A stretch of 58,672 nt of DNA, taken from NCBI RefSeq assembly GCF_000772705.2, contig NZ_JSBW02000014.1, forward strand, positions 1 through 58,672, written 5' to 3'. Source of the stretch: Xanthomonas vasicola. GTDB lineage: Bacteria > Pseudomonadota > Gammaproteobacteria > Xanthomonadales > Xanthomonadaceae. A model generated the notes under the pieces. It ran no database searches, was not told the DNA's origin, and saw only the letters and a list, made by a program, of their open reading frames with translations. Both the position numbers and the translations under genes were made by a program. Shown here one piece after another: positions 35,558 to 47,398 of the stretch. The stretch's first letter is position 1. Every line of letters begins with the position of its first letter.

Positions 35558-37192
35558 ATGCGTGAACTGAAATACTTTGGCGCCGTGCTGATGGCCGCCT
35601 GCCTGCTGATCGGCTGCGCACCACGTCGTCCCGGCGAAGTGCCGGCGCTGGTCCATGCGCCGGATGCACGCGCAGAGGTGGTGCAGACCGCAGCCGGTCC
35701 GGTACGCGGCGTTGCCAGTGCGCAGGGGCGTGCATTTTTAGGCGTGCCGTTTGCAGCGCCACCGGTAGGCGCCTTGCGCTTCCGCGCGCCGCAGTCGCCG
35801 ACCCCGTGGACGCAAATCCGCGATGCCACCCAAGCCGGGCCAGCCTGCCTGCCGCGGTATCGCTTCGGCCAGAAACATGTCTCCGAAGATTGCCTCACGC
35901 TCAATGTCTACGCACCGCCCGGCCCCGCACCTGCGCATCCACGCGCGGTCATGGTGTGGATCTATGGCGGCGCGCTGGAGCTGGGCAGCAATGTCGACTA
36001 CGACCTGAGCGCGTTGGCCGCGCGCCAAGACGTCATCGTGGTGGCACCCAATTATCGGTTGGGCGTGTTCGGTTTCTACGCGCATCCCAGCTTGCGTGGC
36101 GAAGGCGAAGGCGCCTACGCATTGCTCGATCAGCAAGCGGCATTGCGCTGGGTACAGCGCAACATCGCCGCGTTCGGTGGCGATGCGCAGAACGTCACCG
36201 TGTTCGGCGAATCGGCCGGCGCATGGAGCATCTGTTATCAACTTGCCTCGCCCGGCGCGGCCGGCTTGTTTCAACGTGCCATTCTGCAAAGTGGTAGTTG
36301 CCTGGCAAGCGATTCCAGCGTGCCGCAGCGCGAGGCAGAAAGCGGCGGTGTGCGCATGGCGCAGAAGTTGGGCTGCACGCAGACCAGCGATGTCGCCGCC
36401 TGCCTACGCGCATTGCCGGCCGACACGCTGGCCGATGCAAAACCACAACGACGCGGGCTGACCGGCAGCGACGCGTGGGCGCCGATGTCCGGTGGTGAGG
36501 TGTTACCGCTCCCACCGAGCGCTGCAATTGGCAACGGTCAACACGCGCAGGTACCCGTGCTGATCGGCAACAATCGCGACGAGGGGCGTTTGTTTGCGCA
36601 GCTGCTGTCGTACATCGGCAAGCTCAACCTGCGCAGCGGCTATGACGCGCGCGTGCAGCGCATGCATGCGTCGCCCGAGCCTATCCTGGCGCAGTACGCG
36701 GATGTCGCCGCGCAATCGCGCTGGGAGGCGTTCGCCGACATCGTCACCGATGGTGGCTTCGCCTGCCCCACGCGTCGGCTTGGGCAGGCATTGCGCACGC
36801 ATGCGCCGGTGTACGCCTATGAATTCGACGACCGGCAGGCGCCGTATGGTTTGTTGCGCCTGCCGTTTTCGCGTGCATTGGGCGCTTTTCATGCGTCCGA
36901 ATTGGTGTATCTGTTCCAGCGCCCATGGGTACTCAGTGGCGATGCGCAGTTCACTCCAGCGCAACAGGCGCTTGCCAATACGCTGCAGGATTACTGGGGT
37001 GCGTTCGCACGCACTGGCGATCCCAACGGTGGTGGGCGGCCACTGTGGCCGCGCTTCGATGGTGAGACACCGCTGACGTTGTCGCCGCACAGGATCGGCA
37101 CAACGCCCGACTTCGTGCAGCGTCATCGTTGCGCGTTCTGGGATGCGCATGCAGACACTGCGGCAACATCAGAGCAGCCATCGTCGCGGTAA
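35558..37192 (+). CDS. type B carboxylesterase lipoprotein
   Basis: A 544-residue carboxylesterase/para-nitrobenzyl esterase. Signal and lipobox: MAACLLIGC near residues 11-19. Domain motifs: GVPFAAPPVGALRF, EDCLTLNVYAP, WIYGGALELGS (oxyanion hole), the nucleophile in VFGESAGAWSICY (Ser), and a late His in GAFHASELVYLF. The Glu of the triad probably lies near NNRDEGRLF. Exported to the envelope. The ATG at 35558 fits the signal peptide; a longer frame from 35519 would hide it. Substrate unknown. Confidence 0.88.
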   Translation: MRELKYFGAVLMAACLLIGCAPRRPGEVPALVHAPDARAEVVQTAAGPVRGVASAQGRAFLGVPFAAPPVGALRFRAPQSPTPWTQIRDATQAGPACLPRYRFGQKHVSEDCLTLNVYAPPGPAPAHPRAVMVWIYGGALELGSNVDYDLSALAARQDVIVVAPNYRLGVFGFYAHPSLRGEGEGAYALLDQQAALRWVQRNIAAFGGDAQNVTVFGESAGAWSICYQLASPGAAGLFQRAILQSGSCLASDSSVPQREAESGGVRMAQKLGCTQTSDVAACLRALPADTLADAKPQRRGLTGSDAWAPMSGGEVLPLPPSAAIGNGQHAQVPVLIGNNRDEGRLFAQLLSYIGKLNLRSGYDARVQRMHASPEPILAQYADVAAQSRWEAFADIVTDGGFACPTRRLGQALRTHAPVYAYEFDDRQAPYGLLRLPFSRALGAFHASELVYLFQRPWVLSGDAQFTPAQQALANTLQDYWGAFARTGDPNGGGRPLWPRFDGETPLTLSPHRIGTTPDFVQRHRCAFWDAHADTAATSEQPSSR

Positions 37193-37251
37193 CTTGGCGA
37201 CATCGGCGTCATGCAGTCGTCATTCTCATACCAACGCGACAGGAGCCACTC

Positions 37252-38106
37252 ATGCCCGCATCCACTGCATCCCCCTGCGCACAGGTGCGACTGCGCAACG
37301 GCCGCAGCGTGCCCGCATTAGGCCTAGGCTCCTGGAATCTGGGCCAGGGCCGGCATGCGCCGCAGCAGGAAATCGAAGCGCTGCAACTCGGGCAGCAATT
37401 GGGCATGCAGCTGATCGACACTGCGGAAATGTATGGCAATGGCCGCTCGGAGCAATTAATCAGCCAGGCCATCGGCCGCGCGCAGCCGCCTTATGTGGTG
37501 TCCAAGGTATTGCCCAGCAATGCCAGCGCACGCGGGATTGCGCGTGCCTGCGAAGCCAGCTTGCAACGGCTGGGCGTGCGTACGCTGGATCTGTACCTGC
37601 TGCACTGGCGCGGCGGCAGTAACTTGGCCGAGGTGGTGGAGGCGTTCGAAGCATTATGCGATGCCGGCAAGATCCGCGATTGGGGGGTGTCGAACTTTGA
37701 TGTCGATGATATGGAAGAGCTGTGGGCAATCGATGGCGGTTCGCATTGCCTGGTCAACCAAGTGCTGTATCACGCTGGCAGCCGCGGCATCGAATTCGAT
37801 CTACTGCCATGGTGCGCCGCGCACGATGTCGCAGTGATGGCCTACTCGCCGCTTGGTAGCCGCGCGTTGCTCGATCATCCAGTGCTGCACGCCATCGGCG
37901 ACCGTCGTGGCGTGGCAGCAACCGCGGTAGCGCTTGCGTGGGCGATCCGCAGCGGCAGCGTCATCGCCATTCCCGAATCCGGGACACCGGCTCATGTGCG
38001 TGCCAACGCCGCCGCCTGCACGCTGCAATTGAACGCAGAAGATCTTGCCGAGATTGATCGCGCGTTCGCGCCGCCTACGCGTAAACAGCCGCTAGATTTG
38101 CTCTAA
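37252..38106 (+). CDS. aldo/keto reductase
   Basis: A 284-residue NADPH-dependent reductase with the (beta/alpha)8 motifs VPALGLGSWNLGQG, LIDTAEMYGNGRSEQLI (catalytic Asp and Tyr), LDLYLLHWRGGSNL (catalytic His) and the cofactor segment VIAIPESGTPAHVRANAAA. The start is the ATG at 37252 with AGGAG seven bases upstream, so the longer frame from 37129 is rejected. It follows the esterase by 60 bases and may share its transcript. Confidence 0.92.
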   Translation: MPASTASPCAQVRLRNGRSVPALGLGSWNLGQGRHAPQQEIEALQLGQQLGMQLIDTAEMYGNGRSEQLISQAIGRAQPPYVVSKVLPSNASARGIARACEASLQRLGVRTLDLYLLHWRGGSNLAEVVEAFEALCDAGKIRDWGVSNFDVDDMEELWAIDGGSHCLVNQVLYHAGSRGIEFDLLPWCAAHDVAVMAYSPLGSRALLDHPVLHAIGDRRGVAATAVALAWAIRSGSVIAIPESGTPAHVRANAAACTLQLNAEDLAEIDRAFAPPTRKQPLDLL

Positions 38107-38309
38107 AGCTCGCAATGGTCGCGTTCGTTGCGTAACGCACTACATGGCGGTACGCAATGTGTGACCAATGCAGCATGCAACCGCGACGCCGCGCAATGTT
38201 GACTATGCATGTGAGTATTCGTTCGCATGCAGACACATACACTTAACAGCACCACTCCCAGGCTCCATTGCTCAGCCCGCATCCCAAGCGCGCCAGAGTT
38301 GAGCCCCAC

Positions 38310-40418
<2,109 letters not shown>

Positions 40419-40980
40419 TCGCGCGCCCAGGGAAGGTCCGAGAACCCGGCTTAAAACCGGGGGACGCCACATTGGCCGCGCCGGCGGCCCTACGCCCCTC
40501 GGTTTTCGCCGCTACAACGCGTTTGCGGGGCAGCGGCGGGTTACCGCGCCCCATCCTATGGAGAGCGTCAACTGTTTCGCTTTAGCCAAAGCTTCGATAG
40601 CGCAAACGGCATGAGCATTTGCGCGATGTTCGCCACCAAGCCGCGATAGAGCACCCTGCCGCGAGCGACTTTTGCATGCCGCTCGCGTTCAGATCACGGG
40701 GTGGCGTTGATGATGATGCTCGGTCGATATTCGCTTACCGGATGACGATTGCGCCAAGCGGAGTCGCTTGGGATTGGCCGCATTGCAGAATGTGCCGCTA
40801 GTCACTTGAGCACGGTATGGAATCTCGTATCAACCCGACCTCTGGCGCAGCAAGTTTACCGCTGCCTGCAGCCGATCACGCGGCGTTACCACGCAGCCCA
40901 GCGACCGCCGACGATCGGCAACATGGAACTGCTTCCCGATTGGCTGGACTAACGCCCTGCCGCAACGTGGCGCGGGCCAG
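40419..40980. other. intergenic region after katE without supported genes
   Basis: About 560 bases with only short frames of random composition. A small hairpin (CCCGG with CCGGG around 40447-40463) may end katE transcription. From here the sequence changes from conserved gene order to an accessory region with broken genes. Confidence 0.45.
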
Positions 40981-41681
40981 CACGGCCGCCGTGCTTAATT
41001 GCGCAACTCCGGACGCAACGTGCAGCAAAAGCATACTTGCGCTTGCCGCGGCTCCAGTCGTAAACCGGGCGAATAAGCCTATATTTTCGATCATTCGGCC
41101 TATAGCGTTTCTATCAACCAATGCCGAGATTGGCGGCATTGGCCCCACGCTGAGCCTTTCCGGAAGCGCTGTGGTCTTCTCGCGCTCCAAGGCGACGTTG
41201 GAAGGCAGCGACGTGGGCATGGTCGGGATGCTCGATAGCCAGGCGCAACTTGTCAAAACCGGAATTTCCCGAAGCCTGCTGGGTTAAGCAGTGAAATGTT
41301 GCGCGAAGGGGCAAGGCGCGGAGGCCAACAAGCGCTTGGGTTACATCGTCGGCTCGGCAGTCAGGCTGATTGAGGGCACCATGGACAAAGAGGCTACGCA
41401 ACAATGGCTGACAGTGGCCTTCCATGCTGTTCTCGATACCGAGAAAGGTAAGAAATTGACGGAAAAAGCGAAAACGGATGCATTGGACATCGACGATGTC
41501 TGCGAGATTCACGACAGCCTTGTTGCCGCTGATCCTCGATTACGCAATCCGCTTGGCATCCCTGTCTTATTTGACGTAATCCATGTCTGGCGCGGATTGG
41601 ATGCCGGATGCCGCGCTGGTGAACCAGGTGTTGGAACGCAATTCCTCTTTCCTCAGCGTGGTTGAGAAAGCCTGGAAATGA
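40981..41681 (+). pseudogene. unidentified decayed coding region
   Basis: Protein-like sequence runs through several frames. From about 40990 a frame reads ...GIGPTLSLSGSAVVFSRSKA... to a TAA at 41285-41287, and the same frame continues immediately after with AKGQGAEANKRLGYIVGSAV and VCEIHDSLVAADPRLRNPLG. Near 41570 the meaningful frame shifts and reads SGADWMPDAALVNQVLERNS to a TGA at 41679. This pattern (in-frame stop plus frameshift) suggests a dead gene. I do not recognise the family. It precedes the toxin-immunity pair and could be the remains of an older effector or toxin gene. Confidence 0.35.
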
Positions 41682-41933
41682 AGACCGCAGCAAGTAATAT
41701 TGCAGACAGCGATATACATAATATCAGTCCTGCCGACGGCGACATCTCGCATGAGCCACGTCGCGCCTCAAGTCAGCCAACCTTCGGGCTGCTTACAGCT
41801 TTTGACATTGGCTTTCTTCGTGCAAGTATCGTCAGGACAGAAAAGCCCTAAGATCCCAACCTGCTCGATCCGGAGCTATCGGATGATTACAGTCTTCAGA
41901 TCTTTGCCAAGCCTGCTGCAGCGGGGAGACTAC

Positions 41934-42497
41934 ATGCAGTCGGCCACGTCTGTGTCTGTTGCCTCCCACAACGCCCAAGCACGCCACACCGCCCTTGCCT
42001 TCCTCACTCCTGCGCCCGTCCGACGGACACGAACGGGGACGCATTCGCTCAGGGCCAGCGCCTCAAGGCCGCAGGACGTAAACCCCGGGCAGCTGGATGC
42101 GCTTGGCATCGACCACGCCAGCCCAATGGCAGAGCCGAACAACTATGTGGACATCATTCCACTCGAGATCAAACGGCACATACTATACGGGGATGAATCT
42201 GGAAATGGTGGGCATATGTGGCCAGGACAGCAAGGAAAGAGCGTGTTCCCGCAGTCGTGGGGGGCAGATCAGATCATCCATCAAATTGGCGACATCGCCA
42301 CATCTCCTGAAACGACCTGGTATGCGCAAACTGGTAGTGGCGAAACCTATACGCGTCGGGGTGATCCAGCGAAGTGGGTCGCATTTGAAGTGCGCGGGGC
42401 TGTTCGTATTCGCGTTATTTATCAGCCGGCGATTGGGAAGGTCATTACGGCCTTCCCTGACGACACGCCAATGCCTTGGTTAAAAAAGATTGAATAA
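41934..42497 (+). CDS. EndoU-type RNase toxin with an effector-like N terminus
   Basis: A 187-residue protein. Residues about 80-187 match the bacterial EndoU nuclease domain of polymorphic toxins: EIKRHILYGD (His82), GNGGHMWPGQQGKSVFPQSW (His94), IIHQIGDIATSP, TWYAQTG, WVAFEVRGAVRIRVIY and GKVITAFPDD. The N-terminal 75 residues are Ser/Ala/Thr/Arg-rich and carry no Rhs, CdiA, MafB, PAAR or XVIPCD module; the composition resembles a type III secretion signal. The ATG at 41934 with GGGGAG upstream is preferred over a frame from 41700. The immunity gene follows by 4 bases. How the toxin is delivered is unknown. Confidence 0.8.
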   Translation: MQSATSVSVASHNAQARHTALAFLTPAPVRRTRTGTHSLRASASRPQDVNPGQLDALGIDHASPMAEPNNYVDIIPLEIKRHILYGDESGNGGHMWPGQQGKSVFPQSWGADQIIHQIGDIATSPETTWYAQTGSGETYTRRGDPAKWVAFEVRGAVRIRVIYQPAIGKVITAFPDDTPMPWLKKIE

Positions 42498-42501
42498 ATT
42501 T

Positions 42502-42756
42502 ATGATTAATCAACTAATACATGACCTTGGACGCAAATTCTCAGGCAGGCTTGAAAATTCCCTTGTCGATGGCGCCCTGAATTATATTGATCATGGAGAA
42601 AGCGCACTGGCATTCGAGATTCTATGCGACCATCTCTTGGAGCATAACGTCGATCTTGATCCAAACGAATATGAAGAGATTATGGAGCTGGTTTCACATT
42701 TGGGATTCGATCCAGGGCGTCCACCATTTATTCACTTGGCGGATTTAAGGACTTAG
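42502..42756 (+). CDS. MafI-like immunity protein for the EndoU toxin
   Basis: An 84-residue acidic protein (MINQLIHDLGRKFSGRLENS, then GESALAFEILCDHLLEHNVD) that resembles the MafI-family immunity proteins paired with EndoU toxins. It starts 4 bases after the toxin stop, so the two are coupled. The gene is clearly more AT-rich than its surroundings, pointing to recent transfer. It would neutralise the neighbouring nuclease in the cytoplasm. Confidence 0.75.
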   Translation: MINQLIHDLGRKFSGRLENSLVDGALNYIDHGESALAFEILCDHLLEHNVDLDPNEYEEIMELVSHLGFDPGRPPFIHLADLRT

Positions 42757-42883
42757 CTTTTTCGCTTGAAGAACATTCTCCTGGGCGGCAAGGCTGCCCA
42801 TGCACATTGAGTGAGTAGGCCGGTCGTGGGGCGTTCTTTTCCGGAGATCTCTTTCCTTGGCGAGGACAGACGGCGGGTCGTGG

Positions 42884-45034
42884 TTACTGTTGCCCACCAG
42901 TACCAGCCGCTAAAAGCTTGCCCAGCAGCTTGGAGCCGATGGTTGCCCGGTGCACCTTGGCCTCGGTATTTCCCAGGGCGCGCATCATCTCCTCCCAGCG
43001 TGCGCCCAGGTTGACTTCTCTCTCCGTCTTCAGGTGGACGGCGGCCAAGTCCTTATAGTGGAGCGCGCGCAGCCCGGCGGCGGTTACCGGTTTTTCGGTA
43101 TGTACATGGACGAACCAGGGCCGCGGGATGTCTCCATTGGACTGCGGCGCGTGCTCGATACGCACTTCAAATAGCCTGCCACGGTCGCCAATGTCGTCCT
43201 CCGAGCGAAGGCGGTTCGGCGCCGTGACGCGTGCCAGTCCATTCATCGCCAACAGGCGCTCCAGGTGTGGCGCACGTGGTTGCGGATCGGTCTTGAGCGC
43301 ATCGGCTTCGCGCCGTTCGAAATCGTGCTCGATCCTCTGGAGAAGACGCAACCGCGTGTCGAGGTGTTCGATGCGCCCGTCTCCTGCACGGAGCTTGCCT
43401 CTGAGCTGCAGCAGGCGCTCACTCGATCCGAACCAGCCCTGCATGGAGGTCCTGGCAGAATTGAAGGCCGTCGCCGCGTCATATCTGGAGTCGCCGATCA
43501 GGCGCTCTACATCGGTGGTATCCTTGCCAAGGCGCTTGGCGAGCGCGATGAAATCCTCCCCAAGTTCTGCCACTGACAACGACTCCAAGCGAGTGCCTTT
43601 GAGTACCTCGTCGGCCTGTTTTTGCGCTGCGCTACGCGCATCGATTGCCTGCGGCGCTGGCACTGCCGCCGAGCTGGAAGCATCAGGCGTGCGCTTGCGT
43701 GCCTTGCGTGACATGCTCGATTTGCCTGTTGTCGTCGTGGTTTTCGGCACGCTTGGTGTGATCGATGCCGGTGCTTGCTCGGGCGAAGCCGCTGCTGCGC
43801 CAATCAGCTGTCTGTCCTGGACGGCGAACTGGCACATATCAAGAATCGCCTGGCGTTGGTCGGCAAGTGCCTGTGCAAGATCGAGCATCGTTGGCCATAG
43901 ATGATCTCTGGCGTGCCCCCCTTCTTCGATGAGCGCGGCGGCATCCATACACAGCTGCGTCGCCGCTCGGCCACGCAGCTCGGCGTATTCGACAAGCACT
44001 TCCTTGTACATGGCCAGCATCTGCGGCGTCAGTGAGTGCTCGGTTGAGAGAAAGCGTTCAACATGAATCTTAGTCAGCTCCGTGAACGCTTGCCCGACCC
44101 TGGCTTCCATGCACCTGTCTACTTCATCGAGCGCGCTCAATCGATCCATCACCTGTGGCAAGCCGCAACGACTGGCTTGATCGAAAAGTCTTCTTGAATA
44201 TATTTCGTACAGCACTGCACGGACGGTTTGCATCCGCGTGTGACAAGACCCCATCGTGATCCTGATGATCGGCAGCTGGGCCTTCAGCACGTCGGGAGTC
44301 GCCCGATTCGTCATCGGCGACTTGATCCGTCGGAAAACCTCTTCCAATGCTGCAATGACATCAAGAAGATGCGTGCGTAACGCATGCCATGATTCCGGCT
44401 GCTGCAAACGGATGGCCTGGACATTAAACCGCGCATAATGGCTGCTTTGCGCAAGCGCAGAACCCATTTCCCGGGTCAATTTGTGATCGATCATTCTTTG
44501 GCATGACAAATAGTTCATCGCTGCGGCTTGTCCGAGAGACGAAACCAATCGATCCTCATGCGCTTCGATGTCGGAGCATGACATGCGGCGTTGAATCTCG
44601 AGCTCGCTCAGCGCCTGCAAGCCCTGTCGCGCGGATGCGATCGCCGATGCGCCGGACCTTAACCTTGCTTCAAGGGATCTTGTGTCTGCTACCCCCATTG
44701 GCGCCACGTTTGTGACCAGGTGATTGAACAGTTGCAGCCTGGCCGAAGCCGTGTGCAATACCTTGAGCTGATCTGGCCTTCCTGAGACAGGCGCCGGGTT
44801 GAAGGGCAGCGCCCTGACGCCCCTGGTGTTAGCGGATGATGCTGCGGGCGCACTGGCTCTGGACGCACTGGCCGGCCTGGGCGCTCTGATGGCAAGCCCA
44901 CTGAATTGCGCGGAGGGCGCCACTAAGTCGTCAGGCACGCTCGCGTTGGTTGACGCATCCTGTGGCGGCGCCGCTGGTTGAGCGGACTGCGCGGGATCCA
45001 CTGGGGTTTGATTGGTCGCTCGAACTCTCGGCAC
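42884..45034 (-). CDS. xopP: XopP-family type III effector, copy A (third in transcript order)
   Basis: A 716-residue XopP/HLK (RipH) family effector. Disordered N terminus (about 1-70) beginning MPRVRATNQTPVDPAQSAQP, a long helical body, a KSSMSRKARKRTPD basic linker (about 455) and a conserved C-terminal block ending EAKVHRATIGSKLLGKLLAA. XopP proteins enter plant cells and suppress immunity; targets reported elsewhere are the rice E3 ligase OsPUB44 and Exo70B. The start is GTG at 45034 with GGAGGA seven bases upstream. Compared with B and C it has its own segment at about 62-95 (RALPFNPAPVSGRPDQLK). Confidence 0.88.
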   Translation of the reverse strand: MPRVRATNQTPVDPAQSAQPAAPPQDASTNASVPDDLVAPSAQFSGLAIRAPRPASASRASAPAASSANTRGVRALPFNPAPVSGRPDQLKVLHTASARLQLFNHLVTNVAPMGVADTRSLEARLRSGASAIASARQGLQALSELEIQRRMSCSDIEAHEDRLVSSLGQAAAMNYLSCQRMIDHKLTREMGSALAQSSHYARFNVQAIRLQQPESWHALRTHLLDVIAALEEVFRRIKSPMTNRATPDVLKAQLPIIRITMGSCHTRMQTVRAVLYEIYSRRLFDQASRCGLPQVMDRLSALDEVDRCMEARVGQAFTELTKIHVERFLSTEHSLTPQMLAMYKEVLVEYAELRGRAATQLCMDAAALIEEGGHARDHLWPTMLDLAQALADQRQAILDMCQFAVQDRQLIGAAAASPEQAPASITPSVPKTTTTTGKSSMSRKARKRTPDASSSAAVPAPQAIDARSAAQKQADEVLKGTRLESLSVAELGEDFIALAKRLGKDTTDVERLIGDSRYDAATAFNSARTSMQGWFGSSERLLQLRGKLRAGDGRIEHLDTRLRLLQRIEHDFERREADALKTDPQPRAPHLERLLAMNGLARVTAPNRLRSEDDIGDRGRLFEVRIEHAPQSNGDIPRPWFVHVHTEKPVTAAGLRALHYKDLAAVHLKTEREVNLGARWEEMMRALGNTEAKVHRATIGSKLLGKLLAAGTGGQQ

Positions 45035-45138
45035 GGTGCATCCTCCGATATTGCCACCCATGACGCCCAGATGCGCCTGTTCTCTGCAGATGCGAGACCT
45101 GGTGGTCTAGGTGTGCGACGGCACGTGGACCGTTGTGG

Positions 45139-47283
45139 CTATCGCTGTCCACCAGAGCCAAGCGCCAAAAGCTGGCCAAGCAGCTTGGAGCCGACGGTTG
45201 CCCGGTGCACCTTGGCCTCGGTATTTCCCAGGGCGCGCATCATCTCCTCCCAGCGTGCGCCCAGGTTGACCTCACTGGCCGTCTTCAGATGGACGGCGGC
45301 CAGGTTCTTAGGGTGGGGCGCGCGCAGCCCAGCGGGCATCACCGGTTTATCGGTATGTATGTGGACGAACCAGGGCGGCGGAATGCTTCCATTCGACTGC
45401 GGCATGTGGTCGATACGCACTTCGAACAGCGTGCCACGGTCGCCACGGTCGCCCTCCGAGCGAAGGCGGTTCGGCGCCGTGACGCGTGCCAGTCCATGCA
45501 TCGCCAACAGGCGCTCCAGGTGTGGCGCACGTGGTTGCGGATCGGTCTTGAGCGCATCGGCTTCGCGCCGTTCGAAATCGTGCTCGATCCTCTGGAGAAG
45601 ACGCAGCCGCGTGTCGAGTTGTGCGATGCGCTCGTCTCCTGCGCGGAGCTTGCTTTTGAGCTGCAGCAGGCGCTCACTCGATCCGAACCAGCCCTGCATG
45701 GAGGTCCTGGCAAAATCGAAGGCCGTCGCCGCGTCGTGCCTGGAGTCACTGATCAGGCGTTCTACGTCGGTGGTGTCCTTGCCAAGGTGCTTGGCGAGCG
45801 CGATGAAATCTCCCTCGAGTTCTGCCACTGGCAACGACTCCAGGGGAGCGGCTCTCAGTAACTCGTCGGCCTGTTTCTGCGCTGCGCTACGCGCATCGAT
45901 TGCCTGCGGCGCTGGCACTGCCGCCGAGCTGGAAGCATCAGGCGTGGGCTTGCGCGCCTTGCGTGACCTGCTCGATTTGCCTGCTGTCGTTATCGGCACG
46001 CTTGGTGTGACTGACGCCGGTGCTTGCTCGGGCGAAGGCGCTGCTGCGCCAATCAACTGTCTGTCCTGGACGGCGAACTGGCACAAGTCAATAATCGCCT
46101 GGCGTTGGTCGGTAAGCGCCTGTGCAAGATCGAGCATCGTTGGCCATAGACGATCTCTGGCATGCCCCCCTTCTTCGATGAGCGCGGCGGCATCCATACA
46201 CAGCTGCGTCGCCGCTCGGCCGCGCAGCTCGGCATATTCGACAAGCACGTTCTTGTACATGGCCAGCATCTCCGGCGTCAGCGAGTGCTTGGTTGAGACA
46301 TAGCGTTCAACATGAATATTGGTCAGCTCATTGAGCGCTTGTCCGGCCTTAGCATCCATGCTCCTGTCTATTTCTTCCAGCGCGTTCAGTCGATCCATCA
46401 CCTGTGGCAAGCCGCAATTGCTGGCTTGATCGGAGAGTCTTCTTGCATATATTTCGGATAGGACTGCACGGACGGCTTGCATGCGCGTGTAACAAGATCC
46501 CATCGTCATCCTGATGAGCGGCAGATGGCCCTTCTGCGCGTCGGACGGCGCCCGATTCGTCATCGGCGACTTGATACGCCGGAAAACCTCTTCCAACGCT
46601 GCAATGACATCAAGAAGATGAGCGCGTAACGCATGCCATGGTTCCGGCTGCACCAGTCGGATGGCTTGGGGATCAAATTGCGCAAAGCCGGTGCTATCCG
46701 TAAGCGTCGCACCCAATTCCTGGGCAAATTTCTGATCGATCAGTTGTTCGCATGCCACATAGGTCATCGCTGCGGCTTGTCCGAGAGACGAAACCAATCG
46801 ATCTTCATGGGCTTCGATGTCGGGGGATGAAATGCGGCGTTGAATCTTAAGCTCACTCAGCGCCTGCAAGCCTTGTCGCGCGGATTCGATCGCAGACTTT
46901 CCGGTCCCGATTCTTGTTTCCAAGGCTCCGATATCCTTTGTATCCGTCCGCCCTATTGTTTGTGCCCAGTCGTTGAAGCGTATCAGTGTGGATGTGGCCT
47001 TGCTCAATACTTCGAAAAGATCTGGCCCTTCCGGAACTGACGGCGCGGCAAAGAGCGCCGCCATGACGTCCCTGGCGTTGGCAGAGGATGTCCCTGGAAT
47101 ATTGGCTCTGGAGGCTCGGACCGTTCTCCGCGGCCTGATGGCAAGCCCGCTGAGTTGCGCGGAGGGCGCCACTATGTCGTCAGGCACGCTCGCGTTGGTT
47201 GCCGCATCCTGTGGCGGCGCCGCTGGTTGAGCGGACTGCGCGGGATCCACTGGGGTTTGATTGGTCGCTCGAACTCTCGGCAC
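45139..47283 (-). CDS. xopP: XopP-family type III effector, copy B (middle)
   Basis: A 714-residue paralogue of copy A. The first 50 residues are almost the same as in A (MPRVRATNQTPVDPAQSAQP), but the next part (FAAPSVPEGPDLFEVLSKAT) matches copy C. The C-terminal block has private changes: HIHTDKPVMPAGLRAPHPK against HVHTEKPVTAAGLRALHYK in A and C. The start is GTG at 47283 with the same GGAGGA ribosome site. It lies 104 bases upstream of copy A in the same direction. No frameshift or early stop is visible. Confidence 0.88.
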   Translation of the reverse strand: MPRVRATNQTPVDPAQSAQPAAPPQDAATNASVPDDIVAPSAQLSGLAIRPRRTVRASRANIPGTSSANARDVMAALFAAPSVPEGPDLFEVLSKATSTLIRFNDWAQTIGRTDTKDIGALETRIGTGKSAIESARQGLQALSELKIQRRISSPDIEAHEDRLVSSLGQAAAMTYVACEQLIDQKFAQELGATLTDSTGFAQFDPQAIRLVQPEPWHALRAHLLDVIAALEEVFRRIKSPMTNRAPSDAQKGHLPLIRMTMGSCYTRMQAVRAVLSEIYARRLSDQASNCGLPQVMDRLNALEEIDRSMDAKAGQALNELTNIHVERYVSTKHSLTPEMLAMYKNVLVEYAELRGRAATQLCMDAAALIEEGGHARDRLWPTMLDLAQALTDQRQAIIDLCQFAVQDRQLIGAAAPSPEQAPASVTPSVPITTAGKSSRSRKARKPTPDASSSAAVPAPQAIDARSAAQKQADELLRAAPLESLPVAELEGDFIALAKHLGKDTTDVERLISDSRHDAATAFDFARTSMQGWFGSSERLLQLKSKLRAGDERIAQLDTRLRLLQRIEHDFERREADALKTDPQPRAPHLERLLAMHGLARVTAPNRLRSEGDRGDRGTLFEVRIDHMPQSNGSIPPPWFVHIHTDKPVMPAGLRAPHPKNLAAVHLKTASEVNLGARWEEMMRALGNTEAKVHRATVGSKLLGQLLALGSGGQR

Positions 47284-47398
47284 GGTGCATCCTCCGATAT
47301 TGCCATTCAATTGCCACGCATGACGCCCAGATGTGCCTGTTCGCAGCAGATGCGAGACTTGGTGGTCTGGGTGTGCGACGGGACGTTGACCGTTGTGG

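Noticed and set aside
41783..41820. Possible PIP box upstream of the EndoU gene
   Set aside because: The TTCG motifs are 34 bases apart, not 20, so they do not make a PIP box. A TTGACA at 41802 lacks a convincing -10.
41700..41933. N-terminal extension of the EndoU gene
   Set aside because: No ribosome site near 41700, and the extension looks non-coding. The ATG at 41934 has GGGGAG at proper spacing.
44978..46303. 441-residue plus-strand frame (and similar ones at 43128 and 47643) opposite the xopP genes
   Set aside because: They recur because the xopP copies repeat; they are Ser/Arg/Cys-rich shadows with no ribosome site.
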